From Scilla litardierei (Eukaryota > Streptophyta > Magnoliopsida > Asparagales > Asparagaceae), in assembly GCA_030789695.1 (NCBI GenBank), contig CM061139.1, forward strand, positions 105,560,837 through 105,624,836: a stretch of 64,000 bases of DNA, given 5' to 3'. Under the pieces are notes generated by a model. That model saw nothing but the letters and a program-made list of their open reading frames with translations. It was not told where the DNA came from and did not search any database. This document shows positions 1 to 10,021 of the stretch, one piece after another; position 1 is the first letter of the stretch; each line of letters starts with the position of its first letter. The position numbers and the translations under genes were made by a program.

Positions 1-1031
1 CTGTTGAACAGACCACAGTCGACTGTTGCACAGTCAGCAAGGGTAGGTGAGAAATCATAACGGTAACTTACCACGTGGACAGTCGACTGATGAAGCCAAG
101 ACAGCCGTCTGTAAAACCAACAGGCGACTGTACATTCTTCGACAGGCGACTGGCTGAGAGAAGAGTAAGTTAGAAGAAATACTGGAAATCTCACAAGATA
201 CAGGACAGACGACTGATGCAAGGAACACAGTCGACTGTTAATCAGAACAGGCGACTGTATAACCTTAAACAGACGACTGTCACAGACAGGAGAAATTTCC
301 AGAGAGCTAAGTCAAAGATTAGACTTTACAGACATGCGACTGTTGCAGCATAAACAGTCGACTGATCTAATATACAGTCGACTGTGTATACAGCATAAGT
401 CGACTGGCCGTAGAAATCGGATCAAACAGAGTTTGGGCAAGGAGAGACATGCGACTGATGAACCATTCACAGTCGACTGTCGCTAAGACAGGCACCTGAA
501 AAACGTTCAACAGTGTTCTGTGCGAGATAATCAGAGAGGACCCAAAAACTGCATTGTAATAGTCTGTGCATAACAGGCGACTGTAGAACAAAACACAGTC
601 GACTGTTTTTGAGACAGGCGACTGCAAACTGTTAAGCAGTCGGCTGTTATAAACAATCCTAGCACAAACAAAAGAGAATTGAATTGCGATCAAAGGACAA
701 AGGTCTAGAGATGTCCTATGACCGAAAGTAGATGTGTGTGAGTGATCCATCATAGTTCTACTTCTAAGCTACATACTAGAAGAGATAAAAGAAAAATTAC
801 ATTGACGAATAATCTCTTCTTTCCATCGTATGAGCTTGAAGTCTTTACGGAGCTTCAATCATCAATCTACGATCATCCAATTCATATCATTTGCCTTCAA
901 TCACGTTTGTGAGTCATCCATTGCTAGTTGATCTTCATAGTAAGCTTAGACAATGGATTAACTGCAAAATAGGGGATTAGTCACAAGTATTTATGTTTGC
1001 TCATCATTAACACCAAGTAGGGAGAAGTCCA
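1..1031 (-). mobile_element. Partial LTR of a minus-strand LTR retrotransposon
   Basis: Non-coding block cut by the window edge. Its right end reads ...CA on the plus strand (TG on the minus strand) at 1031, exactly where similarity to a minus-strand copia reverse transcriptase stops in mid-gene, so I read it as the start of an LTR inserted in that gene; ATACT at 1032-1036 would be one copy of the target duplication. The part from 15 to about 660 is dense in the palindrome ACAGTCGACTGT. Multi-copy palindromes in U3 are known from Sirevirus (copia) LTRs, so that group is a guess only. No coding sequence, primer site or second LTR is visible. Confidence 0.5.
15..660. repeat. Cluster of ACAGTCGACTGT palindromes and variants
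   Basis: Perfect 12-bp palindromes lie at 15-26, 228-239, 374-385, 469-480 and 595-606. Between them are many half-variants (CAGGCGACTGT, CAGACGACTG, CATGCGACTG), irregularly spaced by about 20-60 bp. This is an interspersed motif cluster, not a tandem satellite. In the minus-strand reading it would occupy the U3 of the LTR, upstream of a promoter lying off the left edge. Confidence 0.8.
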
Positions 1032-2019
1032 ATACTCAACAATGTTTTCTATATGTAAGCCAAGACTATATTTAGTCTTGCCTAGGTCTTCCATTTCAAA
1101 CGTTAGTTTGAGGCTTGCAGATATATTATCAATCTCTGTAGGAGATCAGATGAGGTTTAAGTCGTCTACTTAGATGGATATTATTACGAATCCTGTTCCC
1201 GTGGTTAAAAATACACGTGCAGACTTCATTATTGGTGAAACCTTGTTGAACAAGGAATTCACTCAGTCTGATATACCACTTTTTTTTACAGATTGTTTAA
1301 TATCATATAATGATCTTAGAAGCTTAACATAATAGATGTCCCGAGGTCTGTTGGTATTTTGAAACCATCTGGACGTTTCATATAGTATCTTTATATATAT
1401 TGCCATATAGATATGCAGTCACAATGTCTATGAGCTGTAATTCTAGGCCTTCCATTGATGTTAAGCTTATTTATCAATCGGAATGTGATCGTATCCATAA
1501 CCGGGGAATATGTATCATCATCATCTATCCCCGGTAGTCGGGAAAATCCCTGAGCTACAAGACGTGCTTTGTAGCGTACGATCTGATTATTCTCATTTAT
1601 TTTTCTTATGAATACACACTTGTATCCCACAGGTTTTACACCTCTTGGTGTCTGGACTACTGGTCCAAAGACTTTGTGTTTCAAGAGTGAGTCCAGCTCT
1701 ACTCCTATTGCTTCGTTCCACTTTGGCCACTCATCTCTGCATTTATATTCAGCTAGAGATAGTGGATAGATATCATCGTCGCCTTTAGCAACGTGAACAT
1801 CGATATCGAACGCAAAGTCGTCGTCGTCGACAGTGCTTTTTCTGTCAAGTACCTCCCAGTACGTACAAATTTAATTATATTTCTCATGTACTGTCCTCTT
1901 CGGGGGATTGAAGGAGGGGAGAGGTTACGGGTCTAAGCTCAGCATCCGCTGGTGGGATATTCTTTATTTCTCCAGGTATATTCCTCTTATGAGAGAATTT
2001 ATCCTTAGAGCCTGGCGGT
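1032..2019 (-). pseudogene. Ty1/copia reverse transcriptase fragment (3' part of the split minus-strand copia)
   Basis: The minus strand encodes the start of a copia RT (for example VFGPVVQTPRGVKPVGYK, then YKARLVAQGFSRLPG) closely resembling the RT of the plus-strand copia at about 32000-32700. Upstream (1884-2019) is the linker between integrase and RT (PPGSKDKFSHKRN). Downstream homology continues, with stops and frameshifts, through the positions of the AYLYGN and LGLQI-type motifs to about 1032, where the partial LTR begins. The upstream half of the gene resumes at 22130 beyond the Athila element. Not functional. Confidence 0.8.
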
Positions 2020-2334
2020 TGATCACTCCATATTTTACACTCTTTTTCTGCATGTTTGCATGCCACTTTGATCGCTCATATCACGTTTTTCACGATTATT
2101 CGACAATATTGCGATGCTTATCACGATTTCTTGTTTTTGTCATATTTGTCATATTTCAGGAGATATGGAGCGATTCGGAGTGATTTTGAGATCAAGAGGA
2201 TTTGCACCCACTCCGGAGTGTCACCCAAGGCTCTTTTGAGGGCTATTCGGTGATGGAAGACAAGTGAAAGAAGAAGGAACTTCATAGGAGCGACGAGGAA
2301 GCGAAACGATGAATATTGGGCATCTGCAGCACCT

Positions 2335-2767
2335 CACTCGGTCGAGTGAAGCACTCACTCGGCCGAGCCAGAAGACCACTCGGCCGACCAGACCGGACAC
2401 GCATCAACAGAAGGAAATCGGCGTGCACTCGGCCGAGTGACAATAGTCCACTCGGCCGAGCATGGAAATTCCCTCGCCCGAGTGGCATGGGAAAATCCAC
2501 ATCAAAAGAGGATGACTTACTGGAAATGTACAGGCGATTCAGAGTCGTCACTCGGCCGAGCATGAAAAGCCACTCGGCCGAGTGAGTATATCCACTCGAC
2601 CGAGTCACCTCCGAAGACAGACCCCCAAAATCCCGAACTTACTGTAATTGTACAGGGTTTGTCACTCGGCCGAGTGAGCCGCCCCGCCTGCTGCGTAAAC
2701 TGCGATTTCTGGGCTGCGCAGGGGCATTTTTGTCACCATTTTTAGGCGATTTTGAGGGGTATTTAAA
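2335..2767 (+). promoter_or_regulatory. U3 palindrome cluster and TATA-like box, outer 5' LTR
   Basis: The perfect 14-bp palindrome CACTCGGCCGAGTG occurs at 2426-2439, 2571-2584 and 2663-2676, with about ten variants or half-sites (CACTCGGTCGAGTG, CACTCGGCCGAGC, CACTCGACCGAGT) between 2335 and 2676. TATTTAAA at 2760-2767 is the likely TATA element. The same arrangement occurs in the 3' LTR (about 20560-21000). Its role in transcription is inferred from position. Confidence 0.65.
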
Positions 2768-3155
2768 CCCAGTTTTTGCCCTAGTTTAGAAGAACTTTTT
2801 GATACTTTTTGCGGCCTTTTTAGAGAGATTTTTAGGTAATTAGATTTAGGCTTTTTGAGAGATTAGAAAGGGGATTTTTGTTGGATGCTATTGGATTCTC
2901 ATTGGTTTGTCTCTTTTCTTATCAAAAACTCTATTTTTGTTGATAATTTCTCTATTGCAATGAATTGTGCTGAATTTGTTATTGATTTTCTCATGAATTG
3001 CATGATGATTAGTGAGTAGTTTTATTGTCCTAGGGTATAGGGATGAACCCTATGAACCCTATTTCTAAATTGTGATGAATTGGTGAAATTCTTGCTAGAA
3101 TTGATTAGGGTTAGATTGGGATTGATTAATTACGGATAGCTAGGGATTCATATTG

Positions 3156-3476
3156 ATTGGGATTTGCAAGAGATTGGGTCCCAATTGATAGGAAGCCCTA
3201 GAAATTCGATTTAGATTTACGATTGGATCCCTCTAGGATTGGTTTGTAAGAGATTGGACCAAGGCTAGGGTTTTCAATCGTAATTCTATGCCTATACCCG
3301 TTTGCAAGAGATTGGACGGGTAGGAACTATCTCAACTTAGGTCGTAGCTCGAGTTTGCACGAGAGTGGGCTCGAGATACGGTCGAACGATGATGTCATTC
3401 TTCACATTAGCAGCTTAGGTTAGGGTTTGCAAGAGATTGGACCCTACCCTAGGTTCGCTATAGACCGACAATAGCG
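3156..3476 (+). other. Array of five stem-loops with one invariant 14-nt loop, plus a sixth hairpin
   Basis: Loop TTG(C/T)A(A/C)GAGA(T/G)TGG is closed by five different stems: 3156-3185 (ATTGGGAT/GTCCCAAT), 3239-3262 (TTGGT/ACCAA, with an outer stem TTACGATTG/CAATCGTAA at 3217-3283), 3295-3322 (TACCCGT/ACGGGTA), 3348-3375 (CTCGAGT/GCTCGAG) and 3414-3453 (TAGGGT/ACCCTA plus a further outer helix). A sixth hairpin CGCTAT/ATAGCG with a different 9-nt loop is at 3456-3476. It lies 0.4-0.7 kb downstream of the TATA-like box, so it should be in the RNA leader. The copy in the 3' LTR is 21377-21697. Function unknown; pairing was checked by eye. Confidence 0.8.
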
Positions 3477-3903
3477 CGAGAGCGTGAGCTTGGTTCAACA
3501 TTTAGTTGCGACTAGTTTACCTAAAATTCGAGTCTAGCAATGATGTAACCTAAGAATCACAACGATGAGATACGGTCCGTAGCGGGGATTCCCTATCCCT
3601 AGGCGCCTTATTTTATTGATATTTCTATCGACATTCGAACGATTGTGACAATTTTACCCCAAATTATTCTCAACCATTTTGATAGCTAGGTGATTGGAAG
3701 GAGACACTGTCATTGGTCCTCTCTGAGTTCGATACCCGCTCACCACTATGCCGTGCGCTTGCGGTAAGACTACGAGTCGCTTGTCCCGGTTGCGTGTGCA
3801 TACCGGGGCATCGATCAAGTTTTTGGCGCCGTTGCCGGGGATTCATCTCCGTGTAAATTGCGACATACTTGGTTGTTCTCGGAGGTACATTTTGGATAGA
3901 TCA

Positions 3904-3927
3904 AGTTTTTGGCGCCGTTGCCGGGGA
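3904..3927 (+). other. Primer binding site, tRNA-Asp type
   Basis: TGGCGCCGTTGCCGGGGA (3910-3927) follows the LTR end GATCA after a 6-nt spacer. This is the usual Athila-type primer site. An almost identical block lies about 90 bp upstream, inside the LTR. Confidence 0.85.
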
Positions 3928-4038
3928 GGCGACAGTGTTTTATTCTCTTTACTTAGTGTCTTCTTTTTCTTTTATTACTTTTATCTTTTGACTCCTTATT
4001 CGTGCTAACAATTCCTTTGAAACTCTGTTTTCCTTTGC

Positions 4039-6002
4039 ATGTACACGAGATCTACGGCAAACCCCGAGGAAATACTATTTGATCCGGAGATCGAACGTAC
4101 CGTGAGGAGGATCAGAGCCGAGAGAAGGCACGCTACGGAGGACAATTGTTTGAACCGTGCGGAGACACCAGAGGAGCTAGCTGCACAAATGGCGAGGATC
4201 ATATCCATCAGAGATAAGCTTCGGCCTAAGACTTCTTCCACCACATCATCCATCGCTATGCCAGAATTGGCGGCGGACAAGAATTTTGAGCTAAAGACGG
4301 GCTTGGTAGTATTGATGCAACAAGACCCGTTTCATTGGAACTCCCATGAGAATCCGCACTATCACATCCAGCTTTTCTTGTCCAAATGCGCCACCTTCCA
4401 AATGCCGGGCGTTTCCGTTGATGCAATTCGACTGCGACTCTTCCCCTTTACACTTAAAGATAAAGCTTTATATTGGTTGAGGACGCAAGCGGAAGGTACA
4501 TTCACCACTTGGGACGAGTTGGCAAGCGCCTTCGTCGACAAATTCTACCCGCCATCCCAGACGGTGAAAATACGGAGTGCTCTCATGTCTTTCAAGCAAG
4601 GACCGCAAGAGACCCTATATGAAGCATGTGAGCGCTTCAAGGATTTACAACATCAATGCCCCCATCACAATATAGAGGATTGGGAGCTTGTTCACAGTTT
4701 CTACAATGGACTCCAACCGGGAACAAAGCAAATTATAGATGCGACAGCCAATGGAGCCATATTATCAAAGATCCCGGATGAAGCTACGGCCTTGTTGGAG
4801 GAGATGGTCTCTAATAACCAACAATGGGGGGACGAGCGAGGACATTCTTCATCCTCTTTGAAACCTACTAGTATATATGAGGCCAAGGCCGTGGCGGAAC
4901 TTTCAAACAAATTTGACTCTCTCCACAAGGTAGTGGAGAGATTGGAGAAATATATCACCGAACCACATGGAGCACCCTCTACATCTACACCTATAAGCAA
5001 TATGATCGATTGGCAAGACCAATCTCAAGCCATGTATGTAGGAGGAGAGCATGGAGAAGAGGCCTTGGAACAAGTACAATATGTCGCGGGGAACTCCGGA
5101 TATTGGGCCAACCCGGTCGCTAGAAACCATCCGGGCTTTTCATATGCAAACAATGATCACAACAACTTCCTCAAGCTCGGCCTCCACTACCACAACCTCA
5201 GTATCAACTGAGGGGTCCACCGCAACAAAATTACTCGCATAGGCAACAAGCGGGACCGTATAGACCTCCCGGTTACAATCAAGGTTGGAGAGCTCCCAAC
5301 CCACCTCAAGCTCAACCACGATCGGACCACGAAGCTAGGGTGGAGGAATTCATGGCGGAGCAAAGGAAGATCAATGCTAGGTTGACGGCGGCACAAGATT
5401 CACTAAATACCGTCATCGCTCAACTTGGGGAGCAACTTGCATTGCTTAACAAGAATGCCCAACAATTGCCGGCTCAACCCGAGCCCAATCCACGGAGCAA
5501 CACCGGACACATCAATGCGGTGGTAGCGGTTACAACAAGGGGCGGGAAGGATACCACGCCCGCTATGACCCAAAACAAAGAACCCGTGGTGGAGATTTTG
5601 GAAGAAAAGGAACCGGCAATTGAAGAGGAGAGCCAAAAGGAGCCGATTGGAGAAGGAAATTCTAAAGTGGTGGAGCCACTAGATGAGCGCCGCTACATGC
5701 CACTGGTGCCGTTTCCACAATGGCTAGCTAGAGCCAAGATAGAGAAAAGGCTCGCCAAGTTCCTAGAATACTTGAGGGGAGTAAGCCTCAATATTCCTTT
5801 CTTAGATGCAATTGTTGAGATCCCGTCTTACATAAAGTTCTTAAAGGACTTGATTTCGGGAAAAAAAAGGAAGGAAAAAATCATGTTCGCGGAACAAGGA
5901 ACTTGGTTTACCCGGAAGGAGAAGGAGCCGGCGAAATTGAAGGATCCTGGGAGTTTCCGCATCCCTTGCACACTAGGAGGCGTCCCTTTGCAAAAGCTCT
6001 AG
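4039..6002 (+). pseudogene. gag: Athila-type gag (frameshifted)
   Basis: Structural protein of the retrotransposon particle. The first frame (4039-5211, 390 codons) holds the plant retrotransposon gag domain at about residues 95-230 (LFPFTLKDKALYWLRTQAEG, then a WDELASAFVDKFYPP-type segment). Sequence continues in another frame at about 5170-6002 with a proline/glutamine-rich linker, a coiled-coil-like stretch (MAEQRKINARLTAAQDSLNT) and an acidic, lysine-rich tail typical of Athila gag ends. At least one frameshift lies near 5170 and a second near 5900-6000, where the frame passes to the protease. No CCHC zinc knuckle is seen. Start chosen at the first ATG after the primer site; 135 bp of leader separates it from the LTR. 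Confidence 0.8.
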
Positions 6003-6781
6003 TTGACTTGGGTGCGAGTGTGAGCCTTATGCCCCTTAGCATGTTCCGAAAATTGAACACGGGCACCGACTTGAAGCCGACCGACATGAGAATTCAACTT
6101 GCGGACGGTCAGATTACTAGGCCGGTAGGGATCGTGGAAAACATTCCACTCCAAGTTCCGGGAGGGATATGCTTGCCTTGTGATTTTGTCATAATGGACA
6201 TCAAGGAAGAGGGCGACACTTCGCTCATACTTGGACGCCCGTTCCTCGCAACCGCCGGTGTTATCGTCGATGTGCGTGAAGGAACTCTATCCTGGAATGT
6301 CAGGAACATAGAAGTCGAGCTTCACATACCCAAGGTCATGAAACATATGCCCTATCACGAGGAGTTTGACTATGTGGATCTCCTCGATGAAGTGATTGAA
6401 GAAGCAATCCCCCACTCTATTGGTGCTCTCCATGACGATGGCTTCGAAGAAGGCCAAGCTTCGGGTGAAGAAGAGAAGTTGGAGGACCCTCCAGATAGCT
6501 CCACGGATGAAGAAGAAGGTGACGCTGATGTCGCAAGAATACGAGAGCTTTGCAAGCTCTCAAAGGCTAAGAATCCGAAGAAAGCTCCACTGAATGGAAG
6601 ATCGGTGTCACCGGCCAAGAAGAAGATAGGAACAAGCTCTAGCTTGGGGGATTTATCCCCCAACATTACCCATAATGAGGGGGTGTCGAGGAAGACCGAT
6701 GATCATCACCACCCAAACCCAAGCGGCCTACCCGACAAGTTCGACGGATGCATCTCGTATGCGCCCAATATCGCGAGCTAA
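5903..6781 (+). pseudogene. Athila protease region, truncated pol
   Basis: An aspartic protease with active-site motif DLGASVSLMPLS at about residues 35-46 of this frame, followed by the LADGQI..PVGIVENI and FVIMD..SLILGRPFL motifs of plant gypsy proteases. It would cleave the Gag polyprotein. After about residue 145 the frame becomes acidic and lysine-rich and ends at 6781. No RT signature follows, so the catalytic core of pol is missing. Frame is shifted relative to gag. The boundary with gag is uncertain because the two frames overlap at 5903-6002. Confidence 0.75.
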
Positions 6782-7109
6782 ACGAATATCTTAAGGGGTC
6801 GAGCTCACGACCTTAAACGAGCGCTTGTCGAGAGGCAACCCGACGGTTTTTGCATTGTTTTTATTTGATTTTTATTTTTGATTTAGCCTTTTATTAGTTT
6901 TTAGAGTCTTAAGTCCGTGAAAATCGTGACAACGGGTCTTAATTTTCATGACAGGAGAAGGAGAAAGGGAGACCAATCATATGGAGGATGATCGAGGCAA
7001 GGAAGAGCGCTCCAGGAACGTGCTCAGGCCTTAGGAGGAGGAAGAAACAGACTGGAGGAAGAAAAACAGAAACCAGAGCGAAAACGGAGAGCCGATGCAG
7101 AAAACAGCA
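6782..7109 (+). other. Non-coding spacer after truncated pol, with the Athila post-pol motif
   Basis: Just after the stop is GTCGAGCTCACGAC followed by a TTAAACGAGCGCTTGT..GAGGCAACCC block (about 6797-6845). From memory, a very similar block follows the pol stop codon in autonomous Athila elements. Its presence suggests the RT-integrase part was deleted internally rather than the element being 3'-truncated. The rest is T-rich and then A/G-rich; I see no gene. Confidence 0.5.
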
Positions 7110-7470
7110 CGTCACTCGGCCGAGTAGCATATGCCACTCGGCCGAGCAAAGACTCCACTCGGCCGAGTGGAGCACCAAACAGGGAAGTTTCTGCAGACCA
7201 ACTCTCTGTCAATTTCTGTAAGTTTTAGTTTTAATTTCCACTCGGGTGAGTGACTTGTCACTCAGCCGAGTGGAACAGATACCCTCCTAGCTTAAAAATT
7301 ACTGAGTGGCAGAGACACTCGGCCGAGTGGAGTTTCTATCTTCGGCCTAGTGAACCAAAGCCACTCGACCGAGTCGTAAGTGGTAAGGAGATTTTTGAAG
7401 TTATTTTTTGTTTACGCACTCGACCGAGTGACATTGTCACTCGGCCGAGTCGTAACAATTCCTATATATA
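7110..7470 (+). promoter_or_regulatory. Internal palindrome cluster and TATA box upstream of ORF1
   Basis: The same CACTCGGCCGAGTG family as in the LTR recurs here, about ten full or partial sites between 7110 and 7457 (for example about 7151-7164 and 7427-7450). It is followed directly by TATATATA at 7463-7470 and a GC-rich leader. A TTTGATTTGCAG that could serve as a splice acceptor ends at about 7825, before ORF1. The layout repeats U3 of the LTR, so an internal promoter for ORF1 is a plausible reading. No experimental support is visible in sequence. Confidence 0.55.
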
Positions 7471-7993
7471 TGCGGCTGCGGGCTGCACGGTTTTCGATAC
7501 CAAAAAATCCCAAATCGCGCCCGAGCACGCTGCTGCTTGAGCTCCCTCGGCCGTTGCTACTCGTCCCTCGCCCGATTCGGCCCCCTTCGCCGTAAATCGC
7601 CTGCCCTCCCCCCGCCGACGACCGGCCGCCACCCCCTCGCTGGTGCCGGCCACCACCGCCTCCGTTCACCTTATTTTGACCCAAAAAGCCCCGTTTCTCC
7701 CGTTTCTCTTGATTCGTACGCCCGTTGAGCCCCTAATCCAAATTAATTTTTATATCTATCTACTATCCCCCATCTCCCCCATATATATTGAATATTATTC
7801 GCTGATTTGATCATTTGATTTGCAGGCTAGCTTGGGGGAGCTTTGGGGAGCTTTTGGACGCGCTTTGAGCTTCGCAGCGGAGGCGTATCTTTGCACACAT
7901 AGCTGTTTGCTCTCGCGGCGTGTTCAGGTACACTCGTTCCATCACTTAGCATGCCGCATTATATATTTGGTTGGGACACGTCTTGCGGCACAC

Positions 7994-8600
7994 ATGCCGC
8001 CGTGCACTAGGCCGTGTACACGGGGATCTGCTGCCAAGCGGAAGAGGACCGATGATCCTGGTCCCTCTTCCGCTAGGGAGGACTCCCCTCCACCTAGCCC
8101 GCCACCGCCACCACCACCCACACAACCGATCCCTGCTGATCCTGTCCCTCCACCTGCTCCCGCCGTCGGGCTGATGGGGATTACGTTTCGAAATGACGCA
8201 CACCGCGCCAGATTCGAGCGTATCTGCCATCGCTCGACAGTACCCTCTAGGTTTGCACACCTAGCTGATCTAGACTGCCTTGGAGTACTCGAGGGACTTC
8301 TCACGTTGTACGATAACGTGGGATGGCGTGACTTTTTGTCGGTGTCGACGGATCCTTACATCCGTCCGACACTAGAGGTCCTCAGCTCCGTTGACAGGAC
8401 CCCTGGAGGATGCTCGTTCCGTTTGATGGATCGAGAGTGTGAGATCACTCTCGACATGCTTAGAGCGTTCTTCCAGTGGCCCGCCGTCCCTGACCCTGAC
8501 CGAGCCTACGCTCCCACGCACATCCCACCCCCGTCGTTTGACACCCGCACATTCTGGACATGGATCACGGGATCCCCACTTGCCTTTGACCCTAGTAGGG
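7994..8600 (+). pseudogene. ATHILA ORF1-type protein, N-terminal half (interrupted)
   Basis: This is the extra ORF of Athila elements (Pfam ATHILA ORF-1 type by recall); its biochemical role is unproven. The ATG at 7994 is chosen because it gives an N terminus with a basic KRKR cluster, probably a nuclear localisation signal, followed by a proline-rich linker; the frame is open upstream to 7820. The conserved part begins near FRNDAHRARFERICHRS and includes LYDNVGWRDFLSV and ITLDMLRAFFQWP. It is cut at 8600 by the inner element. The 8319 bp inserted (element plus one TAGGG copy) is a multiple of three, so the second half at 16915 is in the same frame. Confidence 0.75.
8596..8600. other. Target site duplication TAGGG of the inner element, left copy
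   Basis: TAGGG occurs immediately before the inner 5' LTR (8596-8600) and immediately after the inner 3' LTR (16915-16919). The match is exact. Removing one copy together with the element restores one continuous ORF1 frame. Confidence 0.95.
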
Positions 8601-8904
8601 TGATCGATCCATATTTTACACCTTTTTTCTACATATTTGCATGCCATTTCGGTTGCTCATATTGCGATTTTCACGATTATTCGATGATATTGTGTTACGT
8701 TTCACTATTTCTTGTTTTTGTCGGATTTCAGGAAATATGGAACGATCGGGAGCAAAAATGAGCTTAAGGGACTTGCACCCACTCCGGAGCGTCACCCAAG
8801 GCTCTTTTGAGGGCTATTCGGCGATGGGAGACAGGTGGAAGAAGAAGGAACTCCGTAGGAGCGACAAGGAGGAGAAACGGAGAAGATTGGGCATTTTAGC
8901 ATGC

Positions 8905-9637
8905 CACTCGGCCGAGTGAAGGAGTCACTCGGCCGAGCAAAGAAGCCCGCTCGGCCGGCCAGATCGGACACGCAGCAGATTGAGTATCAGCGTGCACTCG
9001 GCCGAGCATCGCCAGCCCACTCGACCGAGCACGGAGACACCACCCGCCCGAGTGGCATCACGACGACGGCAAGAAAAAATCTCAGACTTACTGGAATCCG
9101 TCAGGCGATTGAGGGTTCCGACTCGGCCGAGTACCGAATGCCCCGCGGCCGAGTGAGTAAAGCCACTCGGTCGAGTCACCTCCGAAGACAGACCCCCCAA
9201 GACCCCTGACTTACTGGAATTTTACAGGGTCTATCACTCGGCCGAGTAGAGAAGCCCACTCGACCGAGTAGAGAAGTCAACTCGGCCGAGTGATGCCGAG
9301 GACACGCAACGCCCGGATTTTCAGATAGTCTCTCACTCTTTTGAAATCTTCTATCATTCCAGCAATCAAAGTATTTTTCTCATATTTTTTATGGATAGTA
9401 GACTTCATGACGGTTCCTATTCCGCCAAGAACGCGCAAATCGGAGGTCGGATGAAATCTGGGGAATTTCTGCAAGTTGATGCTGCAGCGCTGGAATTTCC
9501 ACTCGGCCGGGTCACATATTCCACTCGGCCGAGTGCGGCCTGGGCCCAGATTTTAAGTTACGGTTTGGGCTGTTTTTGGGCACGAATTTGAGGGGTTTTC
9601 TAGGGTTATTTGCTAGGGTTTTGGGAGAGTATATAAG
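8905..9637 (+). promoter_or_regulatory. U3 palindrome cluster and TATA box, inner 5' LTR
   Basis: CACTCGGCCGAGTG at 8905-8918 and about fifteen variants to 9533 (CACTCGACCGAG, ACTCGGCCGAGTGATG, CACTCGGCCGGGT). TATATAAG follows at 9630-9637. The cluster is larger than in the outer family. The 3' LTR copy is at about 14985-15613 with TATA at 15710-15717. Confidence 0.65.
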
Positions 9638-10021
9638 GGTTTTGTAGCCACCATTAGAGGGGGATCCACATTATGTTTTCTTAGCCCCCATATGTTTTTC
9701 TTAGGATTATTTTAGAGGTTAGGCCATGCCCTAGGCCCCCTCTTGGATCTAAAAGCTTGTATTTTGGATTGAAGATCTTCATCAAGCTAAGTATTTTCTT
9801 CTTTTTATTTGAATCTTTGTTTTTTTATCTTTTTGTATGCAAGCAATGATTTCTATTGATTCTCATATCCTTATTGCTATGCTAGAGTAGATTTGTTGTT
9901 CTAGGGTTTGGGGATGAACCCTATGGATCTAATTTCATATTTGTGATGAATGAATTTCTAAATTGCTAGAATTGCTAGGAGGTTAGGTTGTGATTGATTT
10001 ACTACGAATAGCTAGGGATTT

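Larger units (their letters stand above)
2020..3903 (+). repeat. 5' LTR of the outer Athila-like element
   Basis: 1884 bp; the partner is 20256-22124. It contains, in order: a shared Athila start (CCATATTTTACAC), palindrome cluster (2335-2676), TATA-like TATTTAAA (2760-2767), an AT-rich stretch, the stem-loop array (3156-3476), and a U5 that contains an extra copy of the primer-site sequence (about 3813-3840). The last bases before the real primer site are GGATAGATCA. Confidence 0.9.

Noticed and set aside
15..660. CRISPR-like appearance of the short repeated palindromes
   Set aside because: Spacing is irregular, repeats are variable, the DNA is plant nuclear and there are no cas genes.
2282..2608. 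Open frames on both strands over the palindrome clusters (also about 6939-7221, 8901-9209, 15005-15289, 20509-20853), with peptides such as RPSGLLARPSE
   Set aside because: They are translations of the CACTCGGCCGAGTG motif, which has no stop in most frames. They overlap on both strands, have no domain, and vary between LTR copies.
3156..3476. tRNA genes as the explanation for the repeated stem-loops
   Set aside because: No cloverleaf, A box or B box; the loops are 14 nt and identical, which tRNA arms are not.
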